Source of the DNA: Bacteroidota bacterium
GTDB lineage: Bacteria; Bacteroidota; Bacteroidia; Bacteroidales; F082
Assembly: GCA_023396415.1 (NCBI GenBank)
Contig: JAEWWJ010000054.1
Coordinates: forward strand, 30,164 to 94,163
Reading direction: 5' to 3'
Length of the DNA: 64,000 nucleotides
The notes under the pieces are model-generated. The model saw only the letters and a program-made list of their open reading frames with translations, was not told the origin of the DNA and made no database searches. A program made the translations under genes and the position numbers. Of the stretch, positions 52,140-61,530 are shown one piece after another. Position 1 is the stretch's first letter, and the number at the start of each line of letters is the position of its first letter.

Positions 52140-53801
52140 TTAATTTATTTCAAGGTTGATGGGGTTCAAAGTGCGCATGGTTCCATCGGGACCTTTGGCC
52201 TGAATACGCTCAAAGTAAAGTCTTTGGCCACGTCCGGCACCTTTTATCAGATTGGTCACGGCTTCGGTAAACTGGTTGCCTTTAACAGTTCCGGTACGCT
52301 GAAGCTCGCTGCCGCGATAGGTAGTTAATTCGTAGGAAACAATTTCAAAATGAAATCCTTCAAAGTCGAAATCAATCATTTCGGGGATGATGGCTCTCGA
52401 AGCCAGTAGGCGATTTTTGTCAATGGTGCCATCGGTGAGGTCGGCAATTTTGGCAATAGGGTCGGGAACGCGTTTGATGCGAAACTCAAAGCTGCCCAAA
52501 GGCAAACTTTTGCCGTCAACCAAAGCAGCGGCACTAATGGTAGTGGTGCGCTCGCCTGAAGGAACTTCCACTTCCCAGGTGCCATTGGCTCCTTTGGTGA
52601 TCTTACCTTTGGTGATCGAAGGTGAAATTTGCTCACTGGGGATGCCTGGTGATGAGATGGCAAGCGGGTTTTTCAATCCTGAATAAAGGATGTTCATCTT
52701 CAAAGGGGCGACCGTTAAAGAAGGTGGCGCTACAATATAATCGGCTGAAAAGGGATACTTTGCCAACTCTTGTGTTACGGGGTCGCGCATCTCAATGATC
52801 CCAGCATAGCGTTGTGGGCCAATACTTTGACCAGGAAAAGTAAGTTTCACCACACCATTTTGGCTTTTAATCACTTGCGTATTACCGATGTTGCTTTCGT
52901 TGATGCGGTCGGCACCACGCAATACCCTCACCTCCGATTGTGTTTTTGAGTCGAAGGCCGCAACCAAAACCTCGGCTTCATAATTTTGTCCGGCTAAAAT
53001 GTAGGTTGAGCTAGGAATTACTTTAGCCGAAACATTATCAAACTTAAAATCTTTTTCGCTGATGTTTTCATACAGCTTGTTGATAGCGTCAAATTCAGCA
53101 CTTTGAATTTCAGTTACTATTTTATTCAAAATGGTAACGTTAGCTGCAAGGATGGTGTGAAAGAAGTTGTAATACTGCCAATCCTGGGTGGTGTTGGTAG
53201 CGTCTTTATAGGTATCTTGGGTGTTGAGTCCAATCTTGTCGGCATATTCCTGACCGATGATGTCGAGGATAAAGCTGCGGTATTCTTGCATTTTGGCGGC
53301 AAGGGTATATGCCTCTCCATTTTTGTTTTGGCCAATCATATAATTGGTGGCCTCGTCATATTTATCGCGGCTGGGCACCTCCGAAAGAATCAAAAATGAT
53401 CTTTCTTTGGTCTGCCCCGGATTCTTGAGATCCGGAACTTCGCCTGTTCTGTAATACAAGCTGAGTACCTCTTCTTGAGATTTTTTCTCAGATCGTGTAA
53501 CTACCTCAAGCTGAACCTTTTCGATGTAAGCGATAAGGTCTTCACTCTTTTGCCTGACTTCTTTTGCTTTCTCCCAAAACTCCTCTACCTTTCCGGGATT
53601 GAGGTTGTATTGGTTTTCAAAGCGGGCATATTCTGTGGCTATTTTACTGGAAAAGCTTTCGTTGGTGCTTACCATACTCTCGTTGACCACCAAAAAAGCA
53701 TCTAAGATGTCTTTCGACACATTGAGTGCCAACAAGGCGGTCAGCACCAAATAGAGCATCCCGATCATCTTTTGCCTTGGGGTTTCTTTATATCCGGCCA
53801 T
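52140..53801 (-). CDS. gldM: T9SS motor/periplasmic shaft protein GldM/PorM
   Basis: A 553-residue protein with one N-terminal membrane helix and a long periplasmic part. The start MAGYKETPRQKMIGMLYLVL holds the conserved Arg9 next to the helix that packs in the GldL ring. The periplasmic part is composed of a helical first domain and Ig-like D2-D4 domains that reach across the periplasm to GldK/GldN. With GldL it converts the proton gradient to rotation that drives secretion and gliding. It lies 38 bases after gldL. Confidence 0.96.
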   Translation of the reverse strand: MAGYKETPRQKMIGMLYLVLTALLALNVSKDILDAFLVVNESMVSTNESFSSKIATEYARFENQYNLNPGKVEEFWEKAKEVRQKSEDLIAYIEKVQLEVVTRSEKKSQEEVLSLYYRTGEVPDLKNPGQTKERSFLILSEVPSRDKYDEATNYMIGQNKNGEAYTLAAKMQEYRSFILDIIGQEYADKIGLNTQDTYKDATNTTQDWQYYNFFHTILAANVTILNKIVTEIQSAEFDAINKLYENISEKDFKFDNVSAKVIPSSTYILAGQNYEAEVLVAAFDSKTQSEVRVLRGADRINESNIGNTQVIKSQNGVVKLTFPGQSIGPQRYAGIIEMRDPVTQELAKYPFSADYIVAPPSLTVAPLKMNILYSGLKNPLAISSPGIPSEQISPSITKGKITKGANGTWEVEVPSGERTTTISAAALVDGKSLPLGSFEFRIKRVPDPIAKIADLTDGTIDKNRLLASRAIIPEMIDFDFEGFHFEIVSYELTTYRGSELQRTGTVKGNQFTEAVTNLIKGAGRGQRLYFERIQAKGPDGTMRTLNPINLEIN

Positions 53802-53839
53802 GGGCGTTTTATTGTCTTAACGTAGGTTCAAAAACTGGC

Positions 53840-54865
53840 TTATGCCTTAAAGTTCATTGCAGTCAGCATATTTCCATACACCTTATTCATAGCGCTGATT
53901 TTGCTGTTAAGCTCGGTGATGTTTTGGTTGAGCTGGCCTGTGTTGGTAGCCGTTTGGTTCACTTTTTCTAAGTACTCCGACATGGTTTTGTAGAGCTTAT
54001 CGGCTGTTTCGGCGGCTTTTCCGGTGCCTTGCAGTTGCAGTTCATACACACCGTTCAGGGCTGCCATATTTTTGGCAATCTGTTGCAGTTGTTTGTTGTA
54101 GGAGGCACTTTCAACCGAACCAAAATCAAGAGCTTCTACTGAAGTCTTGATCATTGTTGCCGATTTGTTATAGGCATCAGCCAATTGTTTGGCCGATTCA
54201 GTGGCTGTTTTCACCGTGCTGGCAAAGGCTTCGGTTGATTTGGATTCACTTCTCAAAATGTCAGCGGCTTGTGTGTAGGCCGAGCTGAGTTTGGAGGCAC
54301 TTTCGGAAGCTGATTTCATGTTGTTGATGTAATCCACCGAGGCGGTGGCATCTTTTCCTAACACTTCGGAGGCTTTTTTATAGGAGCCCGAAAGTTCGCC
54401 CGCCGACTTGGTGGCCGACCGCATGGTGTCAACATATTCATTGGTGGCAACAACAGCGTTTGAAATCTGTCCCATTTGAACAGCGTTCTCGCTCAGCTTT
54501 TTAAGTCCTTGCCCGAGTCGTTCTAAGGTTTCTTTTTCAATGTTGGCTTCTTTAAACATGCTGTCCAGTTGTTGTGTAGCCGTCTTTTTTCCTTGAAGTT
54601 CGCGTTCAACAGGGCTATCGCCATACATTCCGGCCAACTGTGGATAAACAAGACTCCAATCGGGTTCCACATGAGGGGGTTCAAAAGCCGAAAAAAGAAA
54701 GATCAATGCTTCGGTTCCCAAACCGATGATCAGCATCTCATTGGCGTAATTGTAATGGTTAATTTTGAACAACGCCCCGATAATAACAACAGCAGCTCCG
54801 ATACCGTAGAGCTTCGACATGAAGTTTTTATACTTTTTACTTCTGACTAACTGATTAAAGTTCAT
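53840..54865 (-). CDS. gldL: T9SS motor protein GldL/PorL with long helical tail
   Basis: A 341-residue inner-membrane motor subunit. Two membrane helices cover residues about 18-34 and 43-61, with Glu52 in the second (GLGTEALIFLFSAFEPP), probably the proton-pathway carboxylate. Residues after 100 form a long helical cytoplasmic tail with loosely repeated phrases (SAGELSGSYKKASEVL; SASKLSSAYTQAADIL; SAKQLADAYNKSATMI), making it longer than the ~215-residue Flavobacterium GldL. It lies between gldK and gldM. Confidence 0.95.
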   Translation of the reverse strand: MNFNQLVRSKKYKNFMSKLYGIGAAVVIIGALFKINHYNYANEMLIIGLGTEALIFLFSAFEPPHVEPDWSLVYPQLAGMYGDSPVERELQGKKTATQQLDSMFKEANIEKETLERLGQGLKKLSENAVQMGQISNAVVATNEYVDTMRSATKSAGELSGSYKKASEVLGKDATASVDYINNMKSASESASKLSSAYTQAADILRSESKSTEAFASTVKTATESAKQLADAYNKSATMIKTSVEALDFGSVESASYNKQLQQIAKNMAALNGVYELQLQGTGKAAETADKLYKTMSEYLEKVNQTATNTGQLNQNITELNSKISAMNKVYGNMLTAMNFKA

Positions 54866-54902
54866 GTGAATGGATGTGATTGAAATGAATAATGTGTTTC
54901 TG

Positions 54903-56279
54903 TTATCTGTAAACCCTCGAAGCTTTCAAGGGGTTGTCGCCTTTATTGCGGCCTAAGAAAGGTTGAATGGTACGGAAGCCGATATAGCTTTTGGCAGTAT
55001 CCTGGTATTCGTAAGCCCTTGAAGTAGTTTGCAAATAGTAGGCAATATCTTTCCATGAGCCGCCTCTGATGACTTTGCGTTTCATTACCGGTGGATCGTT
55101 TTCGTTGGCATTGTAGGTGTAGTTGGGGTTCATGTCCCACGTTAGATTATAACTCGCCGGATCAAAAGCGCTGTTGGTCCATTCGGCCACATTGCCGGCC
55201 ATGTCGTATAAACCAAAGTCGTTGGGTGGATAATGACCGACAATAACGGTGCGCAGACCGCCATCGGCGATATAATTTCCACGAAGGGGTTTAAAGTTGG
55301 CCAAGAAACAACCTTGGTCGTTGCGGGTGTATGGGCCTCCCCAAGGATAAGGGTTGAGTGAGTTTCCGCCACTGGCCGCCCATTCCCATTCAGCCTCGGT
55401 AGGCAAACGGAACTCGGCCAATGCCACTTCGCCCTTGCGTGAAAGCAAGAAAGCGTTCAGTTTTTCAGTTCTGTAAACACAGAAAGCCCGCGCTTGGCTC
55501 CAGTTGACTCCAACAACAGGGTAGTGGTCGTACGCCGGATGCCAAAAATATTTTTCTGTCAATGGATCGTTGAACGAATAAGCATAATCGTGAATCCATG
55601 AAAGGGTATCGGGATAAACGTTGATCATCTCACGTTTTACATACACCGAGCGGTTGGTAAGGCCTTGCGGACGGTTCGACAAACCTGCGTTGCGGTAGTC
55701 GTATTGTGCGTTTTGGTCGAATTCTTTTTTGGCGGCAGCCTGAAGATCAACCCAGTAATAGGCATAGTTGAGCTTTCTTGTGTCAATCTCTTTGCGACGG
55801 AAATAACGTTCAAGATCGGGCAAAAACATGGCCTCAAGGGCATCTCTAACTTCTTGGTCTTTGCTGTTCCAATCAATTTTAGGTTTCCAATTCAAGTGCG
55901 GTGGATCGTACTCTTCACCGGTTTTTTCGTTCACGCTGATGAGGTAAATGTCGGGATTTACCTCACCAAGCAGGGTGCGGGCAATAGAGTCGCGAACGTA
56001 TTGCACAAATTCGCGGTATTCATTGTTGGTAATTTCTGTTTCATCCATAAAAAAACCTGAAACAGAGATACTTTTAGGCTGATTGAGCTGCCCATAAGTG
56101 ATGTCTTCGCCTCCGGCACCCATCGTGAAATTACCCTGGGGGATGAAGACCATGCCGTAAGGGTCGGGTTGATAAAATGGTTTCGATTTTTGGCGTACGC
56201 CAACCAGCTCGCCTGAATTGGTGTTGCCGCAACTTGCCAGCATCAACAGGGCCGATGCGTAGAACAGTAGGTGCTTCAT
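54903..56279 (-). CDS. gldK: T9SS ring lipoprotein GldK/PorK
   Basis: A lipoprotein of 458 residues from Met 56279, which gives MKHLLFYASALLMLASC (Cys17); an in-frame ATG at 56303 would add eight residues. The body is an FGE-sulfatase-like domain (YGMVFIPQGNFTMGAGGEDI; DETEITNNEYREFVQY; RLPTEAEWEWAASGG; VIRGGSWKDIAYYL) that lacks enzymatic use in this system and forms the ring with GldN. It lies 72 bases after porP and 37 before gldL. Confidence 0.95.
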   Translation of the reverse strand: MKHLLFYASALLMLASCGNTNSGELVGVRQKSKPFYQPDPYGMVFIPQGNFTMGAGGEDITYGQLNQPKSISVSGFFMDETEITNNEYREFVQYVRDSIARTLLGEVNPDIYLISVNEKTGEEYDPPHLNWKPKIDWNSKDQEVRDALEAMFLPDLERYFRRKEIDTRKLNYAYYWVDLQAAAKKEFDQNAQYDYRNAGLSNRPQGLTNRSVYVKREMINVYPDTLSWIHDYAYSFNDPLTEKYFWHPAYDHYPVVGVNWSQARAFCVYRTEKLNAFLLSRKGEVALAEFRLPTEAEWEWAASGGNSLNPYPWGGPYTRNDQGCFLANFKPLRGNYIADGGLRTVIVGHYPPNDFGLYDMAGNVAEWTNSAFDPASYNLTWDMNPNYTYNANENDPPVMKRKVIRGGSWKDIAYYLQTTSRAYEYQDTAKSYIGFRTIQPFLGRNKGDNPLKASRVYR

Positions 56280-56351
56280 TGGGTTTGATGGATATGTTTT
56301 CAACTGTTAAATCTTTTTTCGTTTTGAATTACTTCTTCTGTCCGTGATGCA

Positions 56352-57308
56352 CTAAAGGTATCGCGTGTTTCTGTAGGTCTTAATACTTTTTTCCGTATCT
56401 ATTTTAAAACAATAGCCTAAACTTATTTCATGCGAGCCGGGAACGCCCAACCCAAGGGTGTTGATGTCGTAGCTGTAACCTAAACGAAGGTTAAGCACCG
56501 TCATGCCAACCATCAAGCCGATTGATTCTTGTGGCCTATAATTAACGCCGCCCCAAAACTTATTATTGTACACCACTGTTCCGGTGAGGTTCATTTGGGC
56601 AGTTGATACGTTGCTCATCACGCTGATGGCCGGATGAAACTCGAAGGCAGGATTCCATGGAGCAACAAACTGATAGCCTCCTACAAGATAAAAGGTGCGG
56701 TCGCCAACAAAGCTGCTGCTGGTATTGTCAGTGAGTGCTTTGCTTTTGGATTCCAACATGCTGGTAACTGAAAACCCAAAGTAATACACATCGGGTACTT
56801 CAAGAAATGCTCCTAAATTGACATCGAAAAGCATATCCGATTTTTCGGCTGTTGCCAAAAGCGGATCACCACTCTGATGAGGCTTAAACTTACTGAAATC
56901 AACAGTTCTATTCAAAAAATTAAGTGCTGTTCCGATGCCTAATTTAGCAGCTCCAATGTCGGTATGATAGGAGTAACCCAGCTGAACACCAACGTTTTTC
57001 TCGAAACCCAGCTTGTCTTGTATGATGGATAATCCAACGCCACCGCGCAAGATTTTAACGGGCATATCGCCGGTGATTAAAAAGGTTTCGGGAGCAACTT
57101 TATTGCCTTCGCCATCTTTAAATCCTGCCCATTGCTGGCGCACGACACTGCTCAGGCAAATGCCTTGACCCATGCCTGCAAAACCAGGATTGGTAAAAGC
57201 GTGCGTGTAAGTGTGGTGGGTAAAAATAGGTGCTTGCTGTGCGTGAAGGAAATTTCCACACATTACGAAACACACCAGAATACCTAAATATCTGAATTTC
57301 AACTGCAT
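56352..57308 (-). CDS. porP: PorP/SprF-family outer-membrane protein
   Basis: A 318-residue outer-membrane barrel-like protein. I chose the Met at 57308 because it gives a normal signal peptide (MQLKFRYLGILVCFVMCGNF, cleavage near LHAQ); the frame stays open 80 codons upstream but those codons read as basic, non-secretory sequence. The mature start QQAPIFTHHTYTHAFTNPGF has the YxxNPAF-like opening of the family. C-terminal strand phrases include LMVGMTVLNLRLGYSYDIN. PorP-like proteins connect the T9SS motor complex to the outer membrane or its peptidoglycan link. It leads the porP-gldKLMN operon. Confidence 0.9.
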   Translation of the reverse strand: MQLKFRYLGILVCFVMCGNFLHAQQAPIFTHHTYTHAFTNPGFAGMGQGICLSSVVRQQWAGFKDGEGNKVAPETFLITGDMPVKILRGGVGLSIIQDKLGFEKNVGVQLGYSYHTDIGAAKLGIGTALNFLNRTVDFSKFKPHQSGDPLLATAEKSDMLFDVNLGAFLEVPDVYYFGFSVTSMLESKSKALTDNTSSSFVGDRTFYLVGGYQFVAPWNPAFEFHPAISVMSNVSTAQMNLTGTVVYNNKFWGGVNYRPQESIGLMVGMTVLNLRLGYSYDINTLGLGVPGSHEISLGYCFKIDTEKSIKTYRNTRYL

Positions 57309-57574
57309 TAAGCTATTTATGCCTATTATTTCAAGTCGGCTAAAATAGTAATTTTTAGCCAATTGAAGCTGCATTTTAGAATTAATGATTTTCTCACCCA
57401 AATTCATTATCGGTTTTCGGTTTGCTGGTTTAAACAGATTATCACTCAATTTATTGTGAAGAAGGCTACGCAATTGTTTTTTTTCTGTGTTTACTTTCTT
57501 TTTCGGAGCGGTTCGACAATGATTTTTATGCATTGAGTGATTCAACAATTATGTGTGCTGTGGCCTTAATTGGT

Positions 57575-57582
57575 TATTTTTG
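57575..57582 (+). promoter_or_regulatory. Putative -7 box for the YitT pair
   Basis: TATTTTTG matches TAnnTTTG, 26 bases before the ATG at 57609. The longer reading frame opening at 57570 would start inside it. Confidence 0.4.
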
Positions 57583-57608
57583 CCGCTTATTCCGAAAAAC
57601 CAAAATTT

Positions 57609-58502
57609 ATGGCTTTTATTCAGAAAGATAAGCTCTTTTCAAAACGTTGGCTCATTAATTACAGCCTGATCGTTATCGGCTCCTTTATTCTTGCTTCGGG
57701 CTTTGTTTTGTTCATCACGCCTTACAAAATAGTTCCTGGCGGGGTGTATGGCGTCGCTATAGTGTTGCATTATTTGTTTGATGTTCCTGTAGGTTTAATG
57801 GCCCTTACCATGGATATACCGCTCACCATCATTGGTATCAGAATTCTTGGACCGCGGTTTGGCTATAAAACGGTCATCGGTTTTTTGCTCACAGCTTTTT
57901 TTGTTGATGGCTTAACCATGTTATATGGCAGCGAACCGCTGGTTTCGGGCGAGCCCCTTTTATCTTCTATTTATGGTGGGGTGTTTATTGGCATTGGTTT
58001 AGGACTGATTTTTAAATCGAAGGCCACCTCGGGAGGAACCGATATTATTGCCATGATCATCAGTAAATATACCAAAATGCCTGTAGGTCAGCTGCTTATC
58101 TATGTGGATTCGGTTATCGTGCTGTTCGGTCTATTGATTTTTAAAGATTGGCGCATTCCACTCTATTCGCTCATAGTCATTTTTATTACCGGACAGGTTG
58201 TTGATGTGATCCTTCAAGGGGTGAACTACGACAAAACATTGTTTATCATTTCTGACCGTTACCAAGAAATTCGAGATAAAATCATCAACGACCTCAACCG
58301 CGGGGGAACTTTCATTGAAGGAAAAGGAATGTACAATGGCAACGATAAAACGATCATTTTTACTGTAGTGAATCGTCGTGAAATGGCTATCTTACAGGAG
58401 TTTATCCATCAGGTGGATCCCAATGCATTTGTTACAGTCATCAATGCCAACGAAATTCTTGGCGAAGGATTCAAGTCACTGAAAGATAAAGTTTCACACT
58501 GA
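57609..58502 (+). CDS. YitT-family membrane protein (first of a tandem pair)
   Basis: From ATG 57609 the protein has 297 residues. Five or six hydrophobic helices (e.g. LIVIGSFILASGFVLFITPY; IYGGVFIGIGLGLIFKSKAT) are followed by a cytoplasmic DUF2179 domain (YDKTLFIISDRYQEIRDKI; DPNAFVTVINANEILG). YitT proteins are inner-membrane proteins of uncertain transport role. Its stop is one base before the start of a homologue with the same number of residues. The alternative upstream TTG-type start falls in the -7 box and is rejected. Confidence 0.85.
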   Translation: MAFIQKDKLFSKRWLINYSLIVIGSFILASGFVLFITPYKIVPGGVYGVAIVLHYLFDVPVGLMALTMDIPLTIIGIRILGPRFGYKTVIGFLLTAFFVDGLTMLYGSEPLVSGEPLLSSIYGGVFIGIGLGLIFKSKATSGGTDIIAMIISKYTKMPVGQLLIYVDSVIVLFGLLIFKDWRIPLYSLIVIFITGQVVDVILQGVNYDKTLFIISDRYQEIRDKIINDLNRGGTFIEGKGMYNGNDKTIIFTVVNRREMAILQEFIHQVDPNAFVTVINANEILGEGFKSLKDKVSH

Positions 58503-58503
58503 T

Positions 58504-59397
58504 ATGGGCTTCATTGTACGTTATCGGCCGCTTTCGTCCAAATGGTTCAAAGCCTACGCCCTCATTGTTACAGGGGCGTTCATCATTGCTGCCGGATACG
58601 TGCTTTTCATCACGCCTCACCGTATTGTTCCGGGAGGGATTTATGGTATTTCCATCGTTTTGCACCACACTTTCGGAACACCTGTGGGTTTGATGGCGTT
58701 GGCATTTAACTTGCCGTTGACGCTCATCGGCATTAAGGTGTTGGGACCGCGTTTTGGAGTAAAAACGTTTACCGGATTCATTCTCACTTCTGTTTTTATG
58801 GATGTGTTGACCTATTTTTATGGAGATGCACCACTGATTCCCGACGATTTATTGCTTTCAAGTCTTTATGGCGGCGCTGTGATCGGCATTGGTGTGGGAT
58901 TTTTGTTTAAAGCCAAAGCCACCTGCGGCGGCACGGATGTGGTGGCAATGATGTTGGGCAAATGGACGGGTCGCCCTTTGGGCCAGCTGATGATGTCAGT
59001 GGACGCTTCCATCGTTTTGCTGGGCGCATTGGTGTTTCTCGATTGGGCCATCCCGCTCTATTCGCTCATTGCTATTTTTATCATGGGTAAAACCATTGAT
59101 ACGGTACTTCAGGGCTGGACTTACGACAAAATGGCGCTGATTGTTTCTGATAAACATATCGAAATTGGTCAAAAAATTACCCGCGATTTGAAACGGGGCG
59201 GCACCTTCGTGCAGGCCAAAGGGATGTTCTCGGGCCAAGAAAGGATTTTAATTTATGTGGTGCTGAGCCGTCGCGAACTCGCTATTCTTGAAGGTTTTAT
59301 ACAAAGTGCTGACCCTAAAGCGTTTGTGACTGTCCTTAATGCCGACGAAATTCTCGGACATGGCTTCAAATCCTTAAAGGAAAAATTAAGCAACTGA
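58504..59397 (+). CDS. YitT-family membrane protein (second of a tandem pair)
   Basis: A 297-residue paralogue of the preceding gene, alignable end to end almost without gaps and with more than half of positions the same by eye. Shared landmarks: FITPHRIVPGGIYGISIVLH, PVGLMALAFNLPLTLIGIK, KATCGGTDVVAMM and the C-terminal DUF2179 part (YDKMALIVSDKHIEI; DPKAFVTVLNADEILG). One visible difference is SKATSGGTD in the first and AKATCGGTD here. The one-base spacing implies coupled translation and perhaps a heteromer. It is followed by 223 bases without a gene. Confidence 0.85.
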   Translation: MGFIVRYRPLSSKWFKAYALIVTGAFIIAAGYVLFITPHRIVPGGIYGISIVLHHTFGTPVGLMALAFNLPLTLIGIKVLGPRFGVKTFTGFILTSVFMDVLTYFYGDAPLIPDDLLLSSLYGGAVIGIGVGFLFKAKATCGGTDVVAMMLGKWTGRPLGQLMMSVDASIVLLGALVFLDWAIPLYSLIAIFIMGKTIDTVLQGWTYDKMALIVSDKHIEIGQKITRDLKRGGTFVQAKGMFSGQERILIYVVLSRRELAILEGFIQSADPKAFVTVLNADEILGHGFKSLKEKLSN

Positions 59398-59553
59398 TCC
59401 AAAGCATCATTTTTGGCTTTGTTTTTTCTGATAACAACCTTTTCTATTTTCTCTGTTGTTTTTGTCGTATTCACCACTTAGGCCAATAAAGGGGTGTTGT
59501 TAACAATTTCACAATAATTTAGAGCTCGGCGGGCTAAGCTTTGGCAAAATTGC

Positions 59554-59561
59554 TAATTTTG
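59554..59561 (+). promoter_or_regulatory. Putative -7 box for mutA-mutB
   Basis: TAATTTTG matches TAnnTTTG, 59 bases before the mutA ATG. No TTTG is found at the normal -33 spacing. Confidence 0.4.
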
Positions 59562-59620
59562 CAGCTGAAAGCTTGGCGGGTTTTGCTGCCAAAACAGATT
59601 GGTTAATACCTAATTATTAT

Positions 59621-61519
59621 ATGGAACAAAAAGTAAAAAAACTTTTTAATGAGTTCAGTCCTGTTACCACAGAGCAATGGGAAGCACTCATACAAAAAGA
59701 CCTGAAAGGTGCCGACTACGAAAAAAAATTGGTTTGGAAAACCAACGATGGCTTATCGGTAAGACCTTATTATAGAGAGGAACATTTGGCTCAAATCCCC
59801 TGGTTACATACCTTTCCGGGCGATTTTCCTTTCGTGAGAGGCAACAAAACCTCAGGCAACGCCTGGCTTGTGCGGCAAGACCTTAAAGTGGACGACATTC
59901 AAAAATCAAATGAAAAAGCCCTTGACATTTTGATGAAAGGCGTTGATTCAATCGGTTTTGACCTCGACTGCAATAAGCCTTACACCATGGAAGAAGTTGA
60001 GGCTTTGCTCAAAAATATCAGGGCTGATATTGCCGAAATCAACCTCTCCGGATCATCTAATCACCTACAACTGGTGGCAATAATGGATAAGTTGGTGCGC
60101 AAATACAACCGTCCGATGGACAAAATTTTTGGATCGGTTAATTTTGACCCCATCCTTAGGTTTAGCCGTCGTGGTGTGTGGTACGATAGCGAAGAAGCCG
60201 ATTTTTGTACCGCCTACGAGTTAATCAAGGCTGCCAAAGCAATGCCCAACTACCGCGTGATTGGCGTGAATGGCCTCATTTTTGCCAATGCCGGTGCCAC
60301 TACCGTGCAAGAAATTGCTTTTACGTTGGCCGCCGGAGCTGAATACCTGACAAGGCTCACCGACAAAGGCTTGTTCATTGGCGATGTGGCTCCCCGCATC
60401 AAGTTTAACCTTGCCGTAGGCTCAAGCTATTTCTTGGAAATGGCCAAATTACGTGCTTACAGGTTGTTATGGGCTCAAATTGTCAATGCCTACGGGTTGA
60501 ACGATGCCCAAAACGGACGGATGTTTATCCATGCCACCAACACAATTTGGAATTTCACCATTTACGATCCTTATGTAAACACTTTGCGAACCACCACAGG
60601 AACCATGTCGGCTGTACTCGGTGGCGTTGATTCTTTTGCCGTATTGCCTTTCAATGCTGCTTTTGAGTCATCTAATGATTTTTCCGAACGGGTGGCCCGC
60701 AACCAACAGTTGGTCTTGAAAGAAGAATCTTACCTCGACCGGATTGCCGATCCTGCCGCCGGTTCATATTACATCGAAAACCTCACCCAAATGCTTGTTG
60801 AGGAAGCCTGGAAACTCTTCCTGAAAATTGATGATGAAGGTGGATTTGTCGAAGCCTTGAAAAAAGGAACAATCCAAAGTCAACTGAAGGAAAGTGCCAA
60901 CAAACGCGACCAAAATATTGCTACCCGCCGTGAAATTCTCTTGGGAACCAATCAATTTCCCAACTTCGGTGAGGCAAAAACCCTTCCTTTGCCCGCAACA
61001 GTTTTTGAGCCGGATGATAGAACCATGGAAGGCAACGCTGCTATCGAAACCATTAAGGTGTATCGCGGTGCACAAGCTTTTGAAGCCATGCGCTACCAAA
61101 CAGACCGCTTCAGCTTGAAAAAGAAACGTCCGACAGCCTTTATGTTTACATTCGGCAATGTGGCCATGCGCAAAGCACGGGCCAATTTTGCATGTAATTT
61201 CTTTGCTTGCGCCGGATTTGAAGTGATTGACAACAACGGTTTTAGCACCATCGAAGAAGGTATTCAGCAGATACTCAGCCAAAAACCTGAAATCGTGGTT
61301 ATTTGTAGTTCCGATGAAGAATATGCGGAGATTGCCCTTCCGATTTTCGAGGCCCTTAAAAAGAATGCCATTGTAGCTTTGGCCGGCTATCCCACCGGAT
61401 TAGTCGAAGAGTTAAAAACTGCCGGAATGGAACATTTTATCCACGTGAAATCCAATGTGCTTGAAACCCTCCAAAAGTTTCAAAAGCAACTAAGTATCAC
61501 TGATGAATCCTTCAATTAA
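59621..61519 (+). CDS. mutA: Methylmalonyl-CoA mutase small (beta) subunit
   Basis: Non-catalytic partner of the mutase heterodimer. From ATG 59621 it has 632 residues (MEQKVKKLFNEFSPVTTEQW); a TTG 16 codons upstream opens the frame but is not needed. It has the TIM-barrel-like domain (e.g. NRPMDKIFGSVNFDPILRFS) and a C-terminal flavodoxin-like domain, in which the B12-binding DxHxxG motif is missing (FTFGNVAMRKARANFACNFF in its place), as expected for the small subunit. mutB starts 11 bases later. Confidence 0.93.
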   Translation: MEQKVKKLFNEFSPVTTEQWEALIQKDLKGADYEKKLVWKTNDGLSVRPYYREEHLAQIPWLHTFPGDFPFVRGNKTSGNAWLVRQDLKVDDIQKSNEKALDILMKGVDSIGFDLDCNKPYTMEEVEALLKNIRADIAEINLSGSSNHLQLVAIMDKLVRKYNRPMDKIFGSVNFDPILRFSRRGVWYDSEEADFCTAYELIKAAKAMPNYRVIGVNGLIFANAGATTVQEIAFTLAAGAEYLTRLTDKGLFIGDVAPRIKFNLAVGSSYFLEMAKLRAYRLLWAQIVNAYGLNDAQNGRMFIHATNTIWNFTIYDPYVNTLRTTTGTMSAVLGGVDSFAVLPFNAAFESSNDFSERVARNQQLVLKEESYLDRIADPAAGSYYIENLTQMLVEEAWKLFLKIDDEGGFVEALKKGTIQSQLKESANKRDQNIATRREILLGTNQFPNFGEAKTLPLPATVFEPDDRTMEGNAAIETIKVYRGAQAFEAMRYQTDRFSLKKKRPTAFMFTFGNVAMRKARANFACNFFACAGFEVIDNNGFSTIEEGIQQILSQKPEIVVICSSDEEYAEIALPIFEALKKNAIVALAGYPTGLVEELKTAGMEHFIHVKSNVLETLQKFQKQLSITDESFN

Positions 61520-61530
61520 TACTGAAAGCA

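Noticed and set aside
57309..57548. The 80-codon upstream extension of the porP frame.
   Set aside because: The extension is basic and lacks a signal; the Met at 57308 gives a proper secretory start required for an outer-membrane protein.
60764..61282. A 172-codon minus-strand frame inside mutA.
   Set aside because: It is a shadow of the mutase small subunit with no start context.
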